64,000 nucleotides of DNA from Amanita rubescens (lineage: Eukaryota; Basidiomycota; Agaricomycetes; Agaricales; Amanitaceae). The notes beneath the pieces were generated by a model. That model did no database searches. It worked only from the letters and a program-made list of their open reading frames with translations, and was not told the DNA's origin. Made by a program: the position numbers and the translations under genes. This document shows positions 1-11,883 of the stretch, in pieces. The DNA is taken from contig WION01000017.1 in NCBI GenBank assembly GCA_015039365.1, positions 1-64,000 on the forward strand, written 5' to 3'. How positions within the stretch are numbered: position 1 is the first letter of the stretch; each line of letters starts with the position of its first letter.

Positions 1-3000
1 TAACGGGACGGAGGTAAGATTGAGGTGTGTTGCGGCCAGATTGGTAACCTGGAGGAGCATAACCCATGCCAAACTGGGAAGGGGCAGGAGACTGAGCGCG
101 AGGCTCGTAGTACGTCTCGCGGCCGTATAAAGAGGCAGTATGCGATTCCGCGTAGCCATCCTTGAGTTTAGTAGGCGGTACCCATGATCCGATACTGTGG
201 TTCGATTCCTTGTCCCAAAGTTCGTTTTCCTACGACGCGTCAGCACATGGTCCTTTCCATATTTAGTCACTTACGTAATCGCTCCACGACTTGAGGGGGA
301 TAGATTTGGGATCGAATTTGCCTTCATCCTGACGGTCTCTTAGCTCTAGCTCTAGTGCACCACAAAGCTCCAAAACTTACGTGAACAACAATCTTCTTGC
401 CTGATTCACCAGCACGACACGCGTGGCACCCCATGAAAAGTCGTCCTTCCAGAACGAGTAGAGTGGAAGCAAGAAGGAGAACGCCGGGATGGCGATGATG
501 TAGAACAACATCCAACCAATCATGTCCCATTTGCGTCGCATGATAAACACCAAGCTTGTACACCGTAAATCGCGCCTATCATGATGATAGCCAGCTGGAT
601 CGTTTGCTGTGAGGTACCCGTTGATATCTCATAGATCAAGTACACGATCTGTTGACAACCATCAGCATCCAAATAACGAACTGAGAATCCAGCACATACG
701 TATGCCACCGTAACAGGTTGCGTCAAAGTCGAGAGCAAATCAATCATGACGATAAACGCATCGAGAAACAGCAGAAACCGCAAAGTTGCTCCAAAAAGAC
801 GAGCTCTCCGAGATTGTGAACTGTCGAATTGATCCAACGTCGGCGCTGAGACAACAAAACCTTCCAATCATCGGAGCACCGTAAATGCGTGTGCGTCGCG
901 AACAAACTGAGTCTTGTACATGGGAAATGCCTTAGCAAGAGCGTCGTCAGATAACGATCTTCACCGAGATGCAACAGGTTCTTCATATGCAGCGTGTCGA
1001 CACGATTCTCAGAGTAATCGATGACCATTGGGTTAGAGATGAGCAAAGGTTTTTGCGTATCGGGCGTGCGGAGGCGGTAGAGAGTAAAACAACCAGGAAG
1101 ACACGTAACCGAACCAAAGAGCGACTCGAATGCCTTGGCCATATGATGAGAAATGAAGTACTCGTAGACTTGCATCATGGTAACATAGACTGCTTTGCAT
1201 TGGAAAGTGTAGTTTCACCGCAAACGCCGAGAAGCTTCTTGTCGTGGATCATGCTGCGCACGGACGTCATCTTCACATCACTCGTCATCAGACGAAATCA
1301 CTTACGCAGAAACCAACCGATTCAACGAGAGCGGCTCAACCGTCGTATCAGCGTCCACTGTAAAGTACTCGTAAAACGTCGGATTAACGCCAACGACGTT
1401 CTTAATCTGGTGGTACATCTCCAACTCGAGAGGATTCATGGGCGAGTTGTAATGACCTATTATGTTTCAGACACCTCCCCTTCAGACCAACGAACGCACG
1501 CACCTTGTTCAAGAAATGCATTAACATCATCTGCGAATCACGCTTTCCTCGGTTCCCGGCCTCTGCCTCTCCGTCGGTTTGCCAACCTTGACGATAACCA
1601 TATACGGCAGGACGTGACCAGAACACTCGTACAGTCCAGAATAACTTTGCCCATATTATGCTGCTTCGCGCCCTCTCAGCGACACAAAGCTCAAAGGCTC
1701 CGGGTCCAAGTTCGGATCTGCCCCAAGAATATCGAGCACAATCCGCGGCGTAGGCCGGTCGTTCCCAGATCCGACATCATACCGTCACAAATGATGACCA
1801 TCAGCTTCCGCTTATCGTCATACTTGAGCTGCGCCAACGAATCAATCGTCGCCGCAAAGACGTCTCGCCTTCCGTATAACAAGGCACTTGGCAAATCACA
1901 AACTTGTCATGATCCTCCGGTGCCCTCTCCGCTCCAAAGTTGATCGAAGCGAGGAACTTGAACCCAATGACGGCCACCATCAAAAACGACAAGGCGAGCA
2001 AGATACCCGAGGAGAACTGGCACTGAGGAGAATCCGGTTGTCGACCATCCCGATCAAGAAAAGATTCCTCAAGCAAACTTTTTGAAAGTATAACGTGGCA
2101 GAGTCGATGTTGAGATTGTCGAGTTGCTTTGTGACGTCCCCGCCTCCTGCAAACGAGAACACGTCCAAGACGCTCTGATCCATAAAAGTTGGGTCCACGT
2201 TCGGCGCGGTTGTACCAGGCGGGCCTTGCCTTCCAGGGGGAGTCTTAATGTACGAAGTCACGTCGTACACGTATCCGTTGTATATCGCACAGAGGAACCG
2301 AGCTGGCCATAGACCTAATTTCTTGCTTGGTGTACCCGACGTAGCCTTTGCGAGCCAGATACCGCATCTCGACCATCGTTTCAAAGTACCAATCTGGTCT
2401 GTAATCCATGGTGTTGACCCGGAAGTCATGATATTGCGCATTTGGATCCGTCACGTTCTTAGGGTTGAAAGTGACATAAGGGCTGACGGAACCCGTTATC
2501 CCGTTACACAATGCGCTAACCTGTGTGCATCGTGAGCTGCCTTTTGCTGGAGAACAAGAAACGAGAGAAAAGCCCACCTGAACAGGGAACATATCCGTAA
2601 TAATCTGCCCACCATACGACAACACATTCTTGGTCGGCACCACACTCACCACCCTCCCATGCAACGCCGCAATCGTCGTCAAATCAAACACCTCTCCCCT
2701 AATCGCAGCCAACGTCTGCGACGGATTCAAGTTGAACGTATGCGACGCCAACTCGCTCGTATTGAACACATGCTCCGTCGGACAAATCAACCTTCCCAAA
2801 ACCGCAATCACGAATACGGCGCAGCCGCAGATGAACCAGATGATCAAATTCAGCGCGAGCTTCTCGCGCCAGGCTTGCCGCACGTCCATTCGCTTCATCC
2901 GCCCCACGTAGCGCAGCACAAAGTTGGGACACCACCACGTCAAGATCCAGCATAGGGCGACCCACTTCCTCCGTGCCGAACTCTCCTTGATCACCTCCGT

Positions 3001-5920
3001 CGTCTCGCCCTCTTGAATCTCCCCCGCCAACGCCTCCTTCTCCAACAAAGCACGATGCGCGCCTTTCCCTTCCGCTCCTTGAAACATATTCCGCGAGGGC
3101 GCATAACTCTCCGAGCCATAATTCGACGCCGCGTCTCGTTGAGAGGTATAATTGCTCTGCCCATCAAAATCATCGCTCCGAAGACTCTTCCGCTCGTCAA
3201 ACTCGTCATCGTACAAGTCGGCACGTTGGAAGGGAGAGGCATTGGCGACGAGGGTAAATGTTGATTCGACGATCCAAACGCGGGATTGTCTCCGTAATCC
3301 CCACCCTCCGCCGACGCGGGGTAAGGGCCATACATATCGCCTCCACCTATACCTCCGCGGGGGTCCAAACCAGCCTCAGCCTCAGCCGCCCTCATCCTAT
3401 TCCGCTTCAACTCTTCTACATCCCTCGACCTCAACCCATCCTCCAACTTGTGAAACGCAAACTGGGACAAGAACACTTTTTGCTGACCCAAACAACATCG
3501 GCTCGGCCAGATCAAACGCCGTACGAACTTGTTCGACGCGTTCCCTCTCTCCACCCTCGATCACACCGGCATTTTCCAATCCGTCCTTGTACCGATCACA
3601 AAACTCGCGTGGAGTAAGCGAGGCTTCAAACACGTTCACACACCGTTGGCGATCTCCGCCAAACCCATACTTTTGACTTGTCCTTTGACGCTCCGCCCTT
3701 CGAGCTGGTTCGGCAACTGCGCGTCGTTGGGGTTGACGCAAAACACGAACCAAGGCTGCGTCTCGTCGAGGTTCGAATAGCGTGTCCAACGCCGCTCTAA
3801 ACTCGCCTGCAACGCAGGGTTTTGGTCCCCCAACGTCACCTGGTCTCCCAGTCGCGTTGTCCCAAAAATCGTCGTCCTCCTTGTCTTTTTCCCGATCTTC
3901 CACGTCGATCCACTGCCACCACCACCTTCCAACAAAGTTGGCATGCGCCGGATACCCCCCGAGGCCTCTTTCGCGTAGAAGGCACGCATAGGTTTAACAG
4001 GCTGTGAGCCGCTACGATCGTATCTTCGTTCCGAGGGTGAGCCACCGTCGCGATAGCCTTTGCCGAAAACAACCCCTTCACAAACGGATTCACGGACCCA
4101 CTCCCGTCATTACCCAACCCACTTCCAGGCGCATCTGCAGTCGACGAATCCATTGCGTTACCCTCAACAAGGAAACGAAATCGGGATTTAGAGCGTCCAA
4201 ATTACGCTCGAGGAACGATTCGGAAGAGTAAGCGACTGGCCGTTAAAGTGGTTGACGGTAAAGGTTGGATAACCGCTCCTGTCCATGCTGCCGGATTTGA
4301 AAGAGGAGTGGTTGCCCCATCTCTTTGGAATGCTTCGACCATGGTGTGGTCCGTCTTCTTGGGTGCGCGACGTGCTGGTCGTCCATGATGTGGATCAACC
4401 CGCCCGGTTTGTGCTGTAACAGCCGCACGCACTCCGAGTTGTCAAAGTACGGTACGGAAGGGACGAATCGCGAGATGCCCTCGCGTTGTACTCGGCTACG
4501 TGGCTCTCGAACAGGCGGCGGAGAAGGAAGTGTTGTAACCGCTCGTTGGCAAAGTTGATGCAGAATTGGTCGAGGGTGTTTGGTCTGCTACTGAGGTTTT
4601 GAGGGCCGGGGAGGTCGAAGAGGCCGATGAACGTGGCAAAGTCGTCTCTGCATAGTTTCTGGTTGATGTATTCGTTGAGCCAGCCGAATAAGAGGGAGTA
4701 GAGCGTCTTGGCCAGGTCGTCTCGGTTATCAGATGCGCCGTCCGGGTCGAGGAAGACCGTGCATAGTTCCTTCTTGACGAGTTTGGTTTTGTAGCTGAGG
4801 GCGACTTCCAGCGCGGATGATTGTATGCCTAAAAACTCGGATACAATCTCTAGCACGTCCGTGTTACGCACGACAGCCGCATCCTCGTTTCTGCCTCGGT
4901 CAATAATGAATTCGAGGTTACCGAGGTGGAGGATGGCGGCGATCAGCTGGCATGTCTGGGCGACGTGCCGTTTGGAGAGACCTATCGCTTTTAGAGCGAC
5001 TTTGAGCTGATCGAACCGCATCGCGTCGTCATCTCTCCCGCCTTGGCCGGGTGCACCGCGGCCACCTTGTCCTTGGTGACGTTGTCCTAGGTATCTGTAC
5101 GTGGCCTTGGTCGTTGAGGTGCAGGTGTGCTCTCTCTTCAGGGGACGCTCCGGCAACTAGGTAGTAAAAGATGTGAAAGTTCCTCTCCCCAGAGGGAGCA
5201 CCTGCGACTCTGTTGCGTTCCAGATAATAATCTAGCGTCGTGACGCCGCAAAGGGCGACCCCGATCACTGAATTGCAATTCGGTGTACTTTCCAAAACGG
5301 GAAGCGTTGGGGTTGAAGAGGGTGCGTGCGTTTGCCAAAAGTTTCGAGGACGAATTCCGAGGCGGGAACTTGAGAGCCGAGTTTGGAGCCTTTTTTGCCG
5401 GGGTTGGACACGCTAAGCTCGAGGAAAGCTTTGATGGCCAATCTTCTGTTTTCAGATTTGCCGCTGGCCGTTTCACCGCTGACGTGAGATTTTGTTAGAC
5501 GGTAAAATATAAGACCAGACAAATTTTCCCACCAGAAAAGAAGACATTGTCTTGTCCTGTTCTTTTCATATGATAATAGGCGTTGTTGGAGAGTTGAAAT
5601 ATGTGCGGGGGCTGTTGTGATGCCTTGTCTCTACCCTCTGACGTGTCTCTGTATTCGGCGGCATACTTGTTGAGAACTGAATCCGAGTTTGAGGGAACGT
5701 ATTTGTGAGGGTTGAGGGCTATGAGGGCACAAGATCCGATGCGGGTATAGATTGTGTCAGACATGAAGCGCTCGCGGAGACAAGCGACTATCACATCTGT
5801 GGAGGGAGCTGTGAGCTGTGAGAGGTCGACCGTTGCCTCTAGTTTTTGATGTGGATTCATGCTGGAAGACGCTTGGTTGGCGGAGAGGAAAGAGGCGGTA
5901 GAATTGCGTTTCATGGGCAT
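1..5920 (-). CDS. Chitin synthase with myosin-like motor domain (partial, frameshifted)
   Basis: Membrane glycosyltransferase that polymerises UDP-GlcNAc into cell-wall chitin; the N-terminal motor-like domain is thought to help secretion at hyphal tips. The start chosen is the ATG at 5920 ([11 protein letters not shown]). Domains in order: motor-like domain (about 5900-3700) with P-loop variant GETASGKSE where GESGSGKSE is usual; transmembrane block ([19 protein letters not shown]) near 2940-2800; cytochrome b5-like stretch; GT2 catalytic domain with CDGM near 1790 and the QRRRW signature near 860-870; C-terminal membrane segments ending about 350. A serine/proline-rich tail is still open at base 1, so the 3' end lies outside. 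At least seven frame breaks are visible: for example an extra base at 5331-5333, 5253-5255 and about 5105, and a missing base near 4237. Most look like homopolymer errors, but real decay is not excluded. Identity is secure; exon limits are approximate. Confidence 0.9.
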
Positions 5921-6131
5921 GTCTGCGCTTTTCGGGCCTCGATGGCCGTTACCCGTTCCCCGTGTTATAAGATGATTCTGCGCTAGATTTTGTAAGAACA
6001 AAAGTCTAGACAAGCGCTGAACGCAGAAAGAGAGAGAGAGAAAAGAGAGAGAATGAGGCGGTGGTGATGGTAAGAGAGAAGCAGAAGCTTTGAATATAAT
6101 TCCCACGTTAGTCATACAGTCATCAGGTCAT

Positions 6132-7324
6132 TCAAACAGTGACAAATGGCCTCATCACTTGAACAACTTCAGCCACTCTCGATCCGAACTCCGAGTCCAA
6201 CACCCTCACTGTCACTGAACCGATACACAACAACAAACTTCGACACTTGAGCAGGTCTATGTCTTTATGCTCTTTATCCACACCCTTGGGTGCGACTTTT
6301 AGCTCGTCTTCTAACCCAAAGATGTTTTGCCGTTTCCCTTCAGGATGCGCCTCGGCTTTGCCAAAATACGTCTCAAATTCTGGAGAGGAGATAATGTCTC
6401 GCAGAGGTTGCGAATCTTCTTTGATGTGTGATCTGTCATCGTTTAGACAAGGTTTAGAACAGAAGACGAGGAATAGTATACCGAATCGTTGCTAGCTCGT
6501 TTTTCCTGGACACCATAGCCCAGCCGCGATGATGCTGTCGTTTCCCGGTTTGACTGTGTGCATTTTCAGTGTATTTTTGTACAAGTATAACAATACCAAT
6601 ACCTGACCTGTACTATGCAATGAGACGATAGTCAAAAGTCATGGTGATGACTCACAGATGATATCCTGCAAAAAGGCCTTTTCTCCCACTTCTCGAAAAA
6701 CTGGCAGAGAAATTCTGCTTGTACGGCGTCTTGTCATTGCTAAACCTTACCTGCTACCCCGTCAAGCCCGAACGAATCAGAATACGGTTACAAATATACT
6801 CACATCACGGTAAATCCTATGCACCACATCCTTTGCCGGTAAATGCGGAATCTGCGGATCCACCTCAAGTAACAGCTCTGTAAACTCGTCGATAAAATCT
6901 TTCCATTCCTTTTCAGCCTGCCTGTACACCGGCTCTTGCAACTTGAACCTAGTAACCCGAGTTGAGCATCAAGCCAGTGCACATGAGCCACGGACGCACC
7001 ATTGCCGGTCATTATACTCTGGGTCTTTCAACTTGGTCAAGAAATCCAAAGTGTTCTTTGATATCTGGCCCGGCGGCACTTGGCCCGTCTTGGGCGCCTT
7101 GACGACAACACCGACGACCTCCTGTCCGTCATCCAACTCCACCTCTTCCTCCTCGTCGCTCTCTTTCACCTTTTTTCTCTTGGTAGCACGCGTCTTCTTG
7201 GGGCTCTTCTCAACTACGCGTTTTCTCTTTTTCGAGTTTCCTGCTCTGCTTCCTCGCCACTCGAAACCTCGTCCAACGCGTCACTATCCCAGTCTTTCTG
7301 CGATGAACGCTTGCTTCGAGCCAT
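6132..7324 (-). CDS. DUF2461 (TIGR02453) family protein, frameshifted
   Basis: Conserved protein of unknown biochemical role. It starts with MARSKRSSQKDW and a lysine/glutamate-rich, probably nuclear, N-terminus (KRKKVKESDEEEE). The DUF2461 domain follows: PPGQISKNTLDFL, FKLQEPVYRQAEKEW, RIYRDV, RFSNDKTPYKQNFSASFSRS, GLFAGYHL, VKPGNDSIIAAGLWCPGK, then PLRDIISSPEFETYFG and KVAPKGVDKEHKDIDLL. Four introns of normal size are recognisable. Three single-base lesions relative to the family appear in homopolymers: one A short in the CDS strand at 6500-6504, one T short near 6235-6237, and one extra G at 6203-6205; the last two restore frame after about 12 codons, as expected for sequencing errors. 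It lies 212 bp upstream of the chitin synthase start on the same strand and is divergent from the acetyl-CoA synthetase gene. Confidence 0.8.
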
Positions 7325-7796
7325 AAACAGGAATAACACTGTCCCACCGGCACCGCAATTGAATTCTCCGTCGTGACATATCCATGACTAAGCAATTTCC
7401 GTCACATACCTGCCCTACCTCCTAATCACCACCGCGAATATTCTGTCGAAGACGGATACATAGGCACTGCCAGGAACCTCAGCGCTCATCAGAGCCCTGC
7501 AGCCAAGCCCAATTCAAACGAAGCCAGGGCATTCTCACGAGACCACCACCCGCTCACTTGGCAAGTCACAAGATCAATACAATAATGCACGCCGGCCTAA
7601 ACAATATCTTCGGCTTAAAAAGGGCCCACATTCGCATTCCTTTTCCCCTCACGTTTTTATCTCTTCCTCCTGCCTTCTCCGTTGTCCAGTCGAACTTTTC
7701 CTCATCCAGCGCATCTAGCTCAATACCACCGCAAATCAAGACCAGCCCTATCCATCTCCTGCAGAATCAGGTGATCTAGACGCTATCATCGACAAC
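7325..7796. promoter_or_regulatory. Bidirectional intergenic promoter region
   Basis: The 472 bp between the divergent DUF2461 start (7324, minus) and acetyl-CoA synthetase start (7797, plus) should hold both promoters. A pyrimidine-rich stretch about 7640-7730 is typical of a fungal core promoter or 5' UTR for the plus-strand gene. No specific regulator site was recognised. Confidence 0.45.
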
Positions 7797-10055
7797 ATGC
7801 CCGAAGACGCCAAAGGAATACCCGTCCACCCCGTCGCTCCCCGTTTACAAAATGGGCCTAAAAAGCCCCACGTAGGTCCCCACATCCACGCCTACAAGTC
7901 CGCCCATGCCGAAACGCTCGGCCACGAATCTGACCACTGGTGGGCAAAGGTGAGCATATTCGCTTTCTCCCTAGCGACGCCGATCCACCTTTTCCCCACT
8001 TTTGTCTCACCGCGCTCATAAATTAATCCATCATTTTATCTTATCACATCAATCCGCACTATATCGATTCCAGACGATCTAACCGTATTTATCCAGATGG
8101 CAAGGGATACGCTTCATTGGGACCGCCCGTTCAAAACGGTCCGCAACGGTGGCTTTGAACATGGAGACATTGCTTGGTTCCCCGAAGGAGGGCTCAACGC
8201 TTCCTACAACTGCGTAGACAGGTGGGCGTATAAAACATCCGGACAAGGTGTGGCTACTGTCCATCTGCATCCAACTTGATCTAACTTTTACCAGACCGCC
8301 ATCATCTACGAGGCCGATGAACCCAATACCGGCGCGCTCATCACCTTCTCTGAACTAATGCGCGAAGTCTGCAAAGTCGCCAACGTTCTCAAATCTCTCG
8401 GTGTCAAGAAAGGATCCACAGTCTCCATCTACCTCCCCATGGCCTGGCAATCCGTCGCAGCCTTCCTCGCCTGCGCCCGCATTGGTGCCATCCACTCCGT
8501 CGTCTTTGCCGGATTCTCTTCCGAATCCCTCAGAGACCGCATCAACGACTGTGAGTCTCGCGTGCTCATCACCTCGGACGAAGGACGCCGCGGCGGAAAA
8601 TCCATTGCCACGAAAGCCATCGTCGATGCCGCTCTCAAAGATTGCCCTTGCGTCGAACACGTCCTCGTTCTCAAAAGGACAGGAAACACCGTTCCCTGGG
8701 TCCAAGGTCGAGACATCTGGTGGGACGAAGCAACTGCCGCAGTACCCGCTTACTGTCCCCCCGAAATCATGTCTTCCGAAGACCCTCTCTTCATCCTCTA
8801 CACATCCGGATCGACCGGAAAACCCAAGGGCGTCGTGCACACTACAGGTGGTTACCTCCTCGGCGCTGCGCTCACCCTCAAATACGTCTTTGACGTCCAC
8901 CACGACGACAAGTTCGCCTGCATGGCCGACATTGGTTGGATCACCGGCCACACCTACATCGTCTACGGCCCCCTCTGCAATGGCGTATCCACCACCGTGT
9001 TCGAAAGCACCCCAGTCTACCCCACCCCCTCTCGCTACTGGGAAACCGTCCAAAAACACGGCTTGACCCAATTCTACTCCGCCCCTACTGCGATCAGGCT
9101 TCTCCGCCGCTTAGGCGAGCAACACGTCAAAGACTACGACTTGTCCTCTCTCCGCGTATTAGGGAGCGTAGGCGAACCTATCAACCCCGAAGCGTGGAAC
9201 TGGTACAACGAACACGTCGGAAGACGTCAATGCGCCATCGTCGACACATTCTGGCAAACCGAGACAGGCTCGATCGTCGTCACCCCATTCCCAGGATGCG
9301 ATCGAGACTAAACCCGGTTCCGCCACGGTCCCCTTCTTCGGTATCGAACCGGCGATTTTAGATCCCATTTCCGGAAAAGAACTCACGGGGAATAACGTCG
9401 AAGGTCTTCTCGTTCTTCAAACACCCTTGGCCTTCTATCGCTCGTACCATCTGGAAAGACCATAAACGATACTTGGAGACTTATATGCGTCCTTACCCCG
9501 GTACGTTCTACACCGGCGACTGGCGCTCAGAGAGATGGAGACGGGTATATCTGGATCAAAGGCCGCATCGACGACGTGATCAACGTATCGGGTCATAGAC
9601 TTAGCACGGCGGAAATCGAGAGCGCGTTGATTTTACATCGGGGTGTTGCAGAGACGGCAGTGATTGGGACTGCTGATGAGTTGACGGGACAAGCCGTTTA
9701 TGCTTTCGTCACGTTGAAACCCGAGTTTACTTACGATCCGCAAGATGAGGGAGGGATTGTTAAAGAGTTTGTGCTTCAGGTTAGGAAATCGATCGGGCCG
9801 TTCGCGGCGCCGAAGAAGGTGATTATTGTTCCGGATTTGCCCAAGACGAGGTCTGGAAGGTACGTGCCTGCCGTTTATTGTTTTTTTTTCTTTCACCCCG
9901 GTTGACGAGTGATCCAATAGATTATGAGGCGTATTTTGAGAAAGATTGTTGCTGGGGAGGGTGATCAGCTTGGAGATTTGAGTACGATTGCGGATCCTAG
10001 TGTTGTTGAGGTGATTAAGCAGAAAGTCGCTGCGGGTTTGGCAAAGGCGGCGTAG
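7797..10055 (+). CDS. Acetyl-CoA synthetase (frameshifted copy)
   Basis: AMP-forming enzyme converting acetate, ATP and CoA to acetyl-CoA. Start [20 protein letters not shown]; exon 1 ends HWWAK at about 7950. Visible signatures: [17 protein letters not shown], the adenylate-forming loop [15 protein letters not shown] (about 8800-8845), [23 protein letters not shown] (about 9243-9272), [23 protein letters not shown] and the C-terminal [16 protein letters not shown]. Length matches the family (about 670 aa). Five single-base indels break the frame: extra A in 8232-8235, extra T at 9297, at 9427-9428 and at 9521, and one A missing at the splice junction near 9859 that should encode the catalytic Lys of the SGKIMRR motif. 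Correcting them gives one continuous family-like protein, so these are probably read errors; a recent pseudogene is the alternative. Confidence 0.88.
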
Positions 10056-11310
10056 AACGTAGTTGAATGTGTGTAACCTTGCGTGTGTACTTATATATGA
10101 GTGTGTTGGTTTTATGGTTTTGTTTGGGCAGTGGGATCTCGTTAGCTTCGAAATAAGGCAATGCATCAGAACGACAAACTTCATTTCGCTGTTCCTTGTC
10201 TCACCATATCCGACTAAGCCGTTTAGATCTCGATTAAGTTGCCTCGCTACCGAGCCTAGCATTCGATGGTTGGGCTCAGTGGCAGATACAATGACAGATA
10301 CAATTTGCGTAACTTGAAAAAATCCAGGACGCGAGTGGTGGTGGACTGTGATCATAGTATGATATATATTCCAAAAGAAAAAGTCAATTGTGCGATACGT
10401 GGACACATAGAAGGCCGCAATTCAGTTACTAAATTCATAAAGATGTGAGGTACCATCCAGAAGTTGACCACGATGCCAAATCTGGTTATCCCGACGGAAC
10501 GTCAGCAAGTCAGCCTTCGGAAGTGGAATAAGAAAGAAAAAAAAAGGACCTTCGTTCCGAGTCTGCACGAAACACGACAATTTCGAGCCCTAGTTGTTTT
10601 TTAATGTTCCCGTTCGCAGTTCAGGGTGATTCCGAAGTCAGTATTGGTTGGCGAGGACCTTCAGGTTCACGTATCTAAGGATCTAATTGAGTCCTCGCGA
10701 GTGTATTTTTTATTTTTACCGAAGTGTCTTTACCCACTTGTGTTTGGTTGAATTGCGAATTGCACTGCAAATACCAGTGGCATAACCAGAGACAACGCCA
10801 GCAAGTTAAGCGTCCGCATCGTCCAATAGGTTTTGGAATGCGGGGAATCTGGGAATGGATTGGGGCCCTGGATGTAGCCACTGCGTGACCGTAACCACCA
10901 GTAGTTGGCCTACCCTCCGACATCAAGCGCCAGCGCTACGCCAGGACGCAATCATGAATCACCTTGCCGTTCCGCATCAGTCCGCATCGGTGCCGAGTGA
11001 TAACTAGTCGGAGTTCGAATATGCGTACGTAAGTCGGTTCAAGCCCTCAGATCAAGTTTGCTTTCAATTACTGCAGCTGATTTCTGCACACTACTTATGT
11101 GCATGCAGTTCCGACGGCTGGGTTTCCTCAGGCTTCCTCTTCATCAAATGGAGTTTTTGATGCGATAACTTGGGCAACCAGTTCAAGGCTTTAACATCAA
11201 GATGGTATCGAGCTCAAATGATGAATTGCAACGAAACACCAAATGCACCTCGTGGCAATACCCCCTCTCATGCCAGCGTTCTGATTGATGTTTCAGTTTT
11301 TCGAAGAGAT
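10056..11310. other. Intergenic stretch without recognisable gene
   Basis: No ORF here has family resemblance or plausible exon structure. The longer minus-strand frames overlapping 9633-10406 are antisense shadows of the acetyl-CoA synthetase 3' end. The right end forms the promoter of the small secreted protein gene at 11401. Confidence 0.4.
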
Positions 11311-11346
11311 ATATAATGCCAGCCATCTCACCGCCGAGATAACTCA

Positions 11347-11358
11347 TAGGCTGGTCCT
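11347..11358 (+). promoter_or_regulatory. Shared 5' element TAGGCTGGTCCT (copy 1)
   Basis: Exact 12-mer 42 bp before the ATG at 11401 and about 30 bp after a TATA-like ATATATAATG (about 11310-11320). The same 12-mer stands in the same place before the secreted-protein genes at 13059 and 14889, and a close form precedes the minus-strand gene at 43300. It is probably a transcription-start or 5' UTR element. Confidence 0.5.
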
Positions 11359-11400
11359 ATTCAAGCTCATCACTCACCGACACAGTAACTATTGATCATC

Positions 11401-11883
11401 ATGAACTTGCTTTCAATCGTCACTTTGTCCCTATTCGCTGCCTGCGTGCAAGCAGCAGGTCCCTCTGGGTCCTCGGACCCTGCCAACAAGAACAAGTTCC
11501 TGACGGTACCTAAAGATCCATTGGTTGGTCTTCTTTCTTCACCAAAAGACGTGATTGAATTTGATGGACATTAGATTCACCACGGAGACGGCATACCCCC
11601 TCCACCGCCGGTTGGCTTTTTTTGTTGATCAAAAGAACGTGTAATTGAATCCGAGATTTTAGGAGGACGAGAAGGACAAGGACGCGAAGGACGCGACTGG
11701 TGGTGGAGAAACGATCACGCTAGCTTTTAGGCCCGCGAAGGGCAAAGCCAACCCTCCTCCGAAGCCGGCAATTCGGAGGCGTGCTGCGGGACCATCTCGG
11801 TACGTTTTCGCACATTCGCTACGCGGGCGCTGGTAACTGAAATGAGATTTCCAAGGAGACGCAGAAGAGCGATGTACGACTAG
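11401..11883 (+). CDS. Small secreted protein with arginine-rich C-terminus
   Basis: No known family recognised. Three exons fit GT..AG rules: 11401-11523, 11663-11799 and 11856-11883, giving 95 aa. The N-terminus MNLLSIVTLSLFAACVQAAG is a clear signal peptide with probable cleavage after AQA/AG. The mature part is charged (EDEKDKDAKDA), then proline-rich and strongly basic (IRRRAAGPSRRRRRAMYD). A TATA-like box and the TAGGCTGGTCCT element lie upstream. Signal peptide, low complexity and Arg-rich tail resemble the neighbouring gene at 13059, which suggests a local family of secreted peptides. ATG 11401 was chosen because the TTG upstream in the same frame is not a fungal start. Confidence 0.6.

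Noticed and set aside
8355..9071. 238-codon Gly/Asp/Val-rich minus-strand frame
   Set aside because: Antisense of the acetyl-CoA synthetase AMP-binding domain; composition is typical of a shadow frame.
9633..10406. 257-codon minus-strand frame
   Set aside because: Mostly antisense to the acetyl-CoA synthetase 3' end; no family likeness or promoter.
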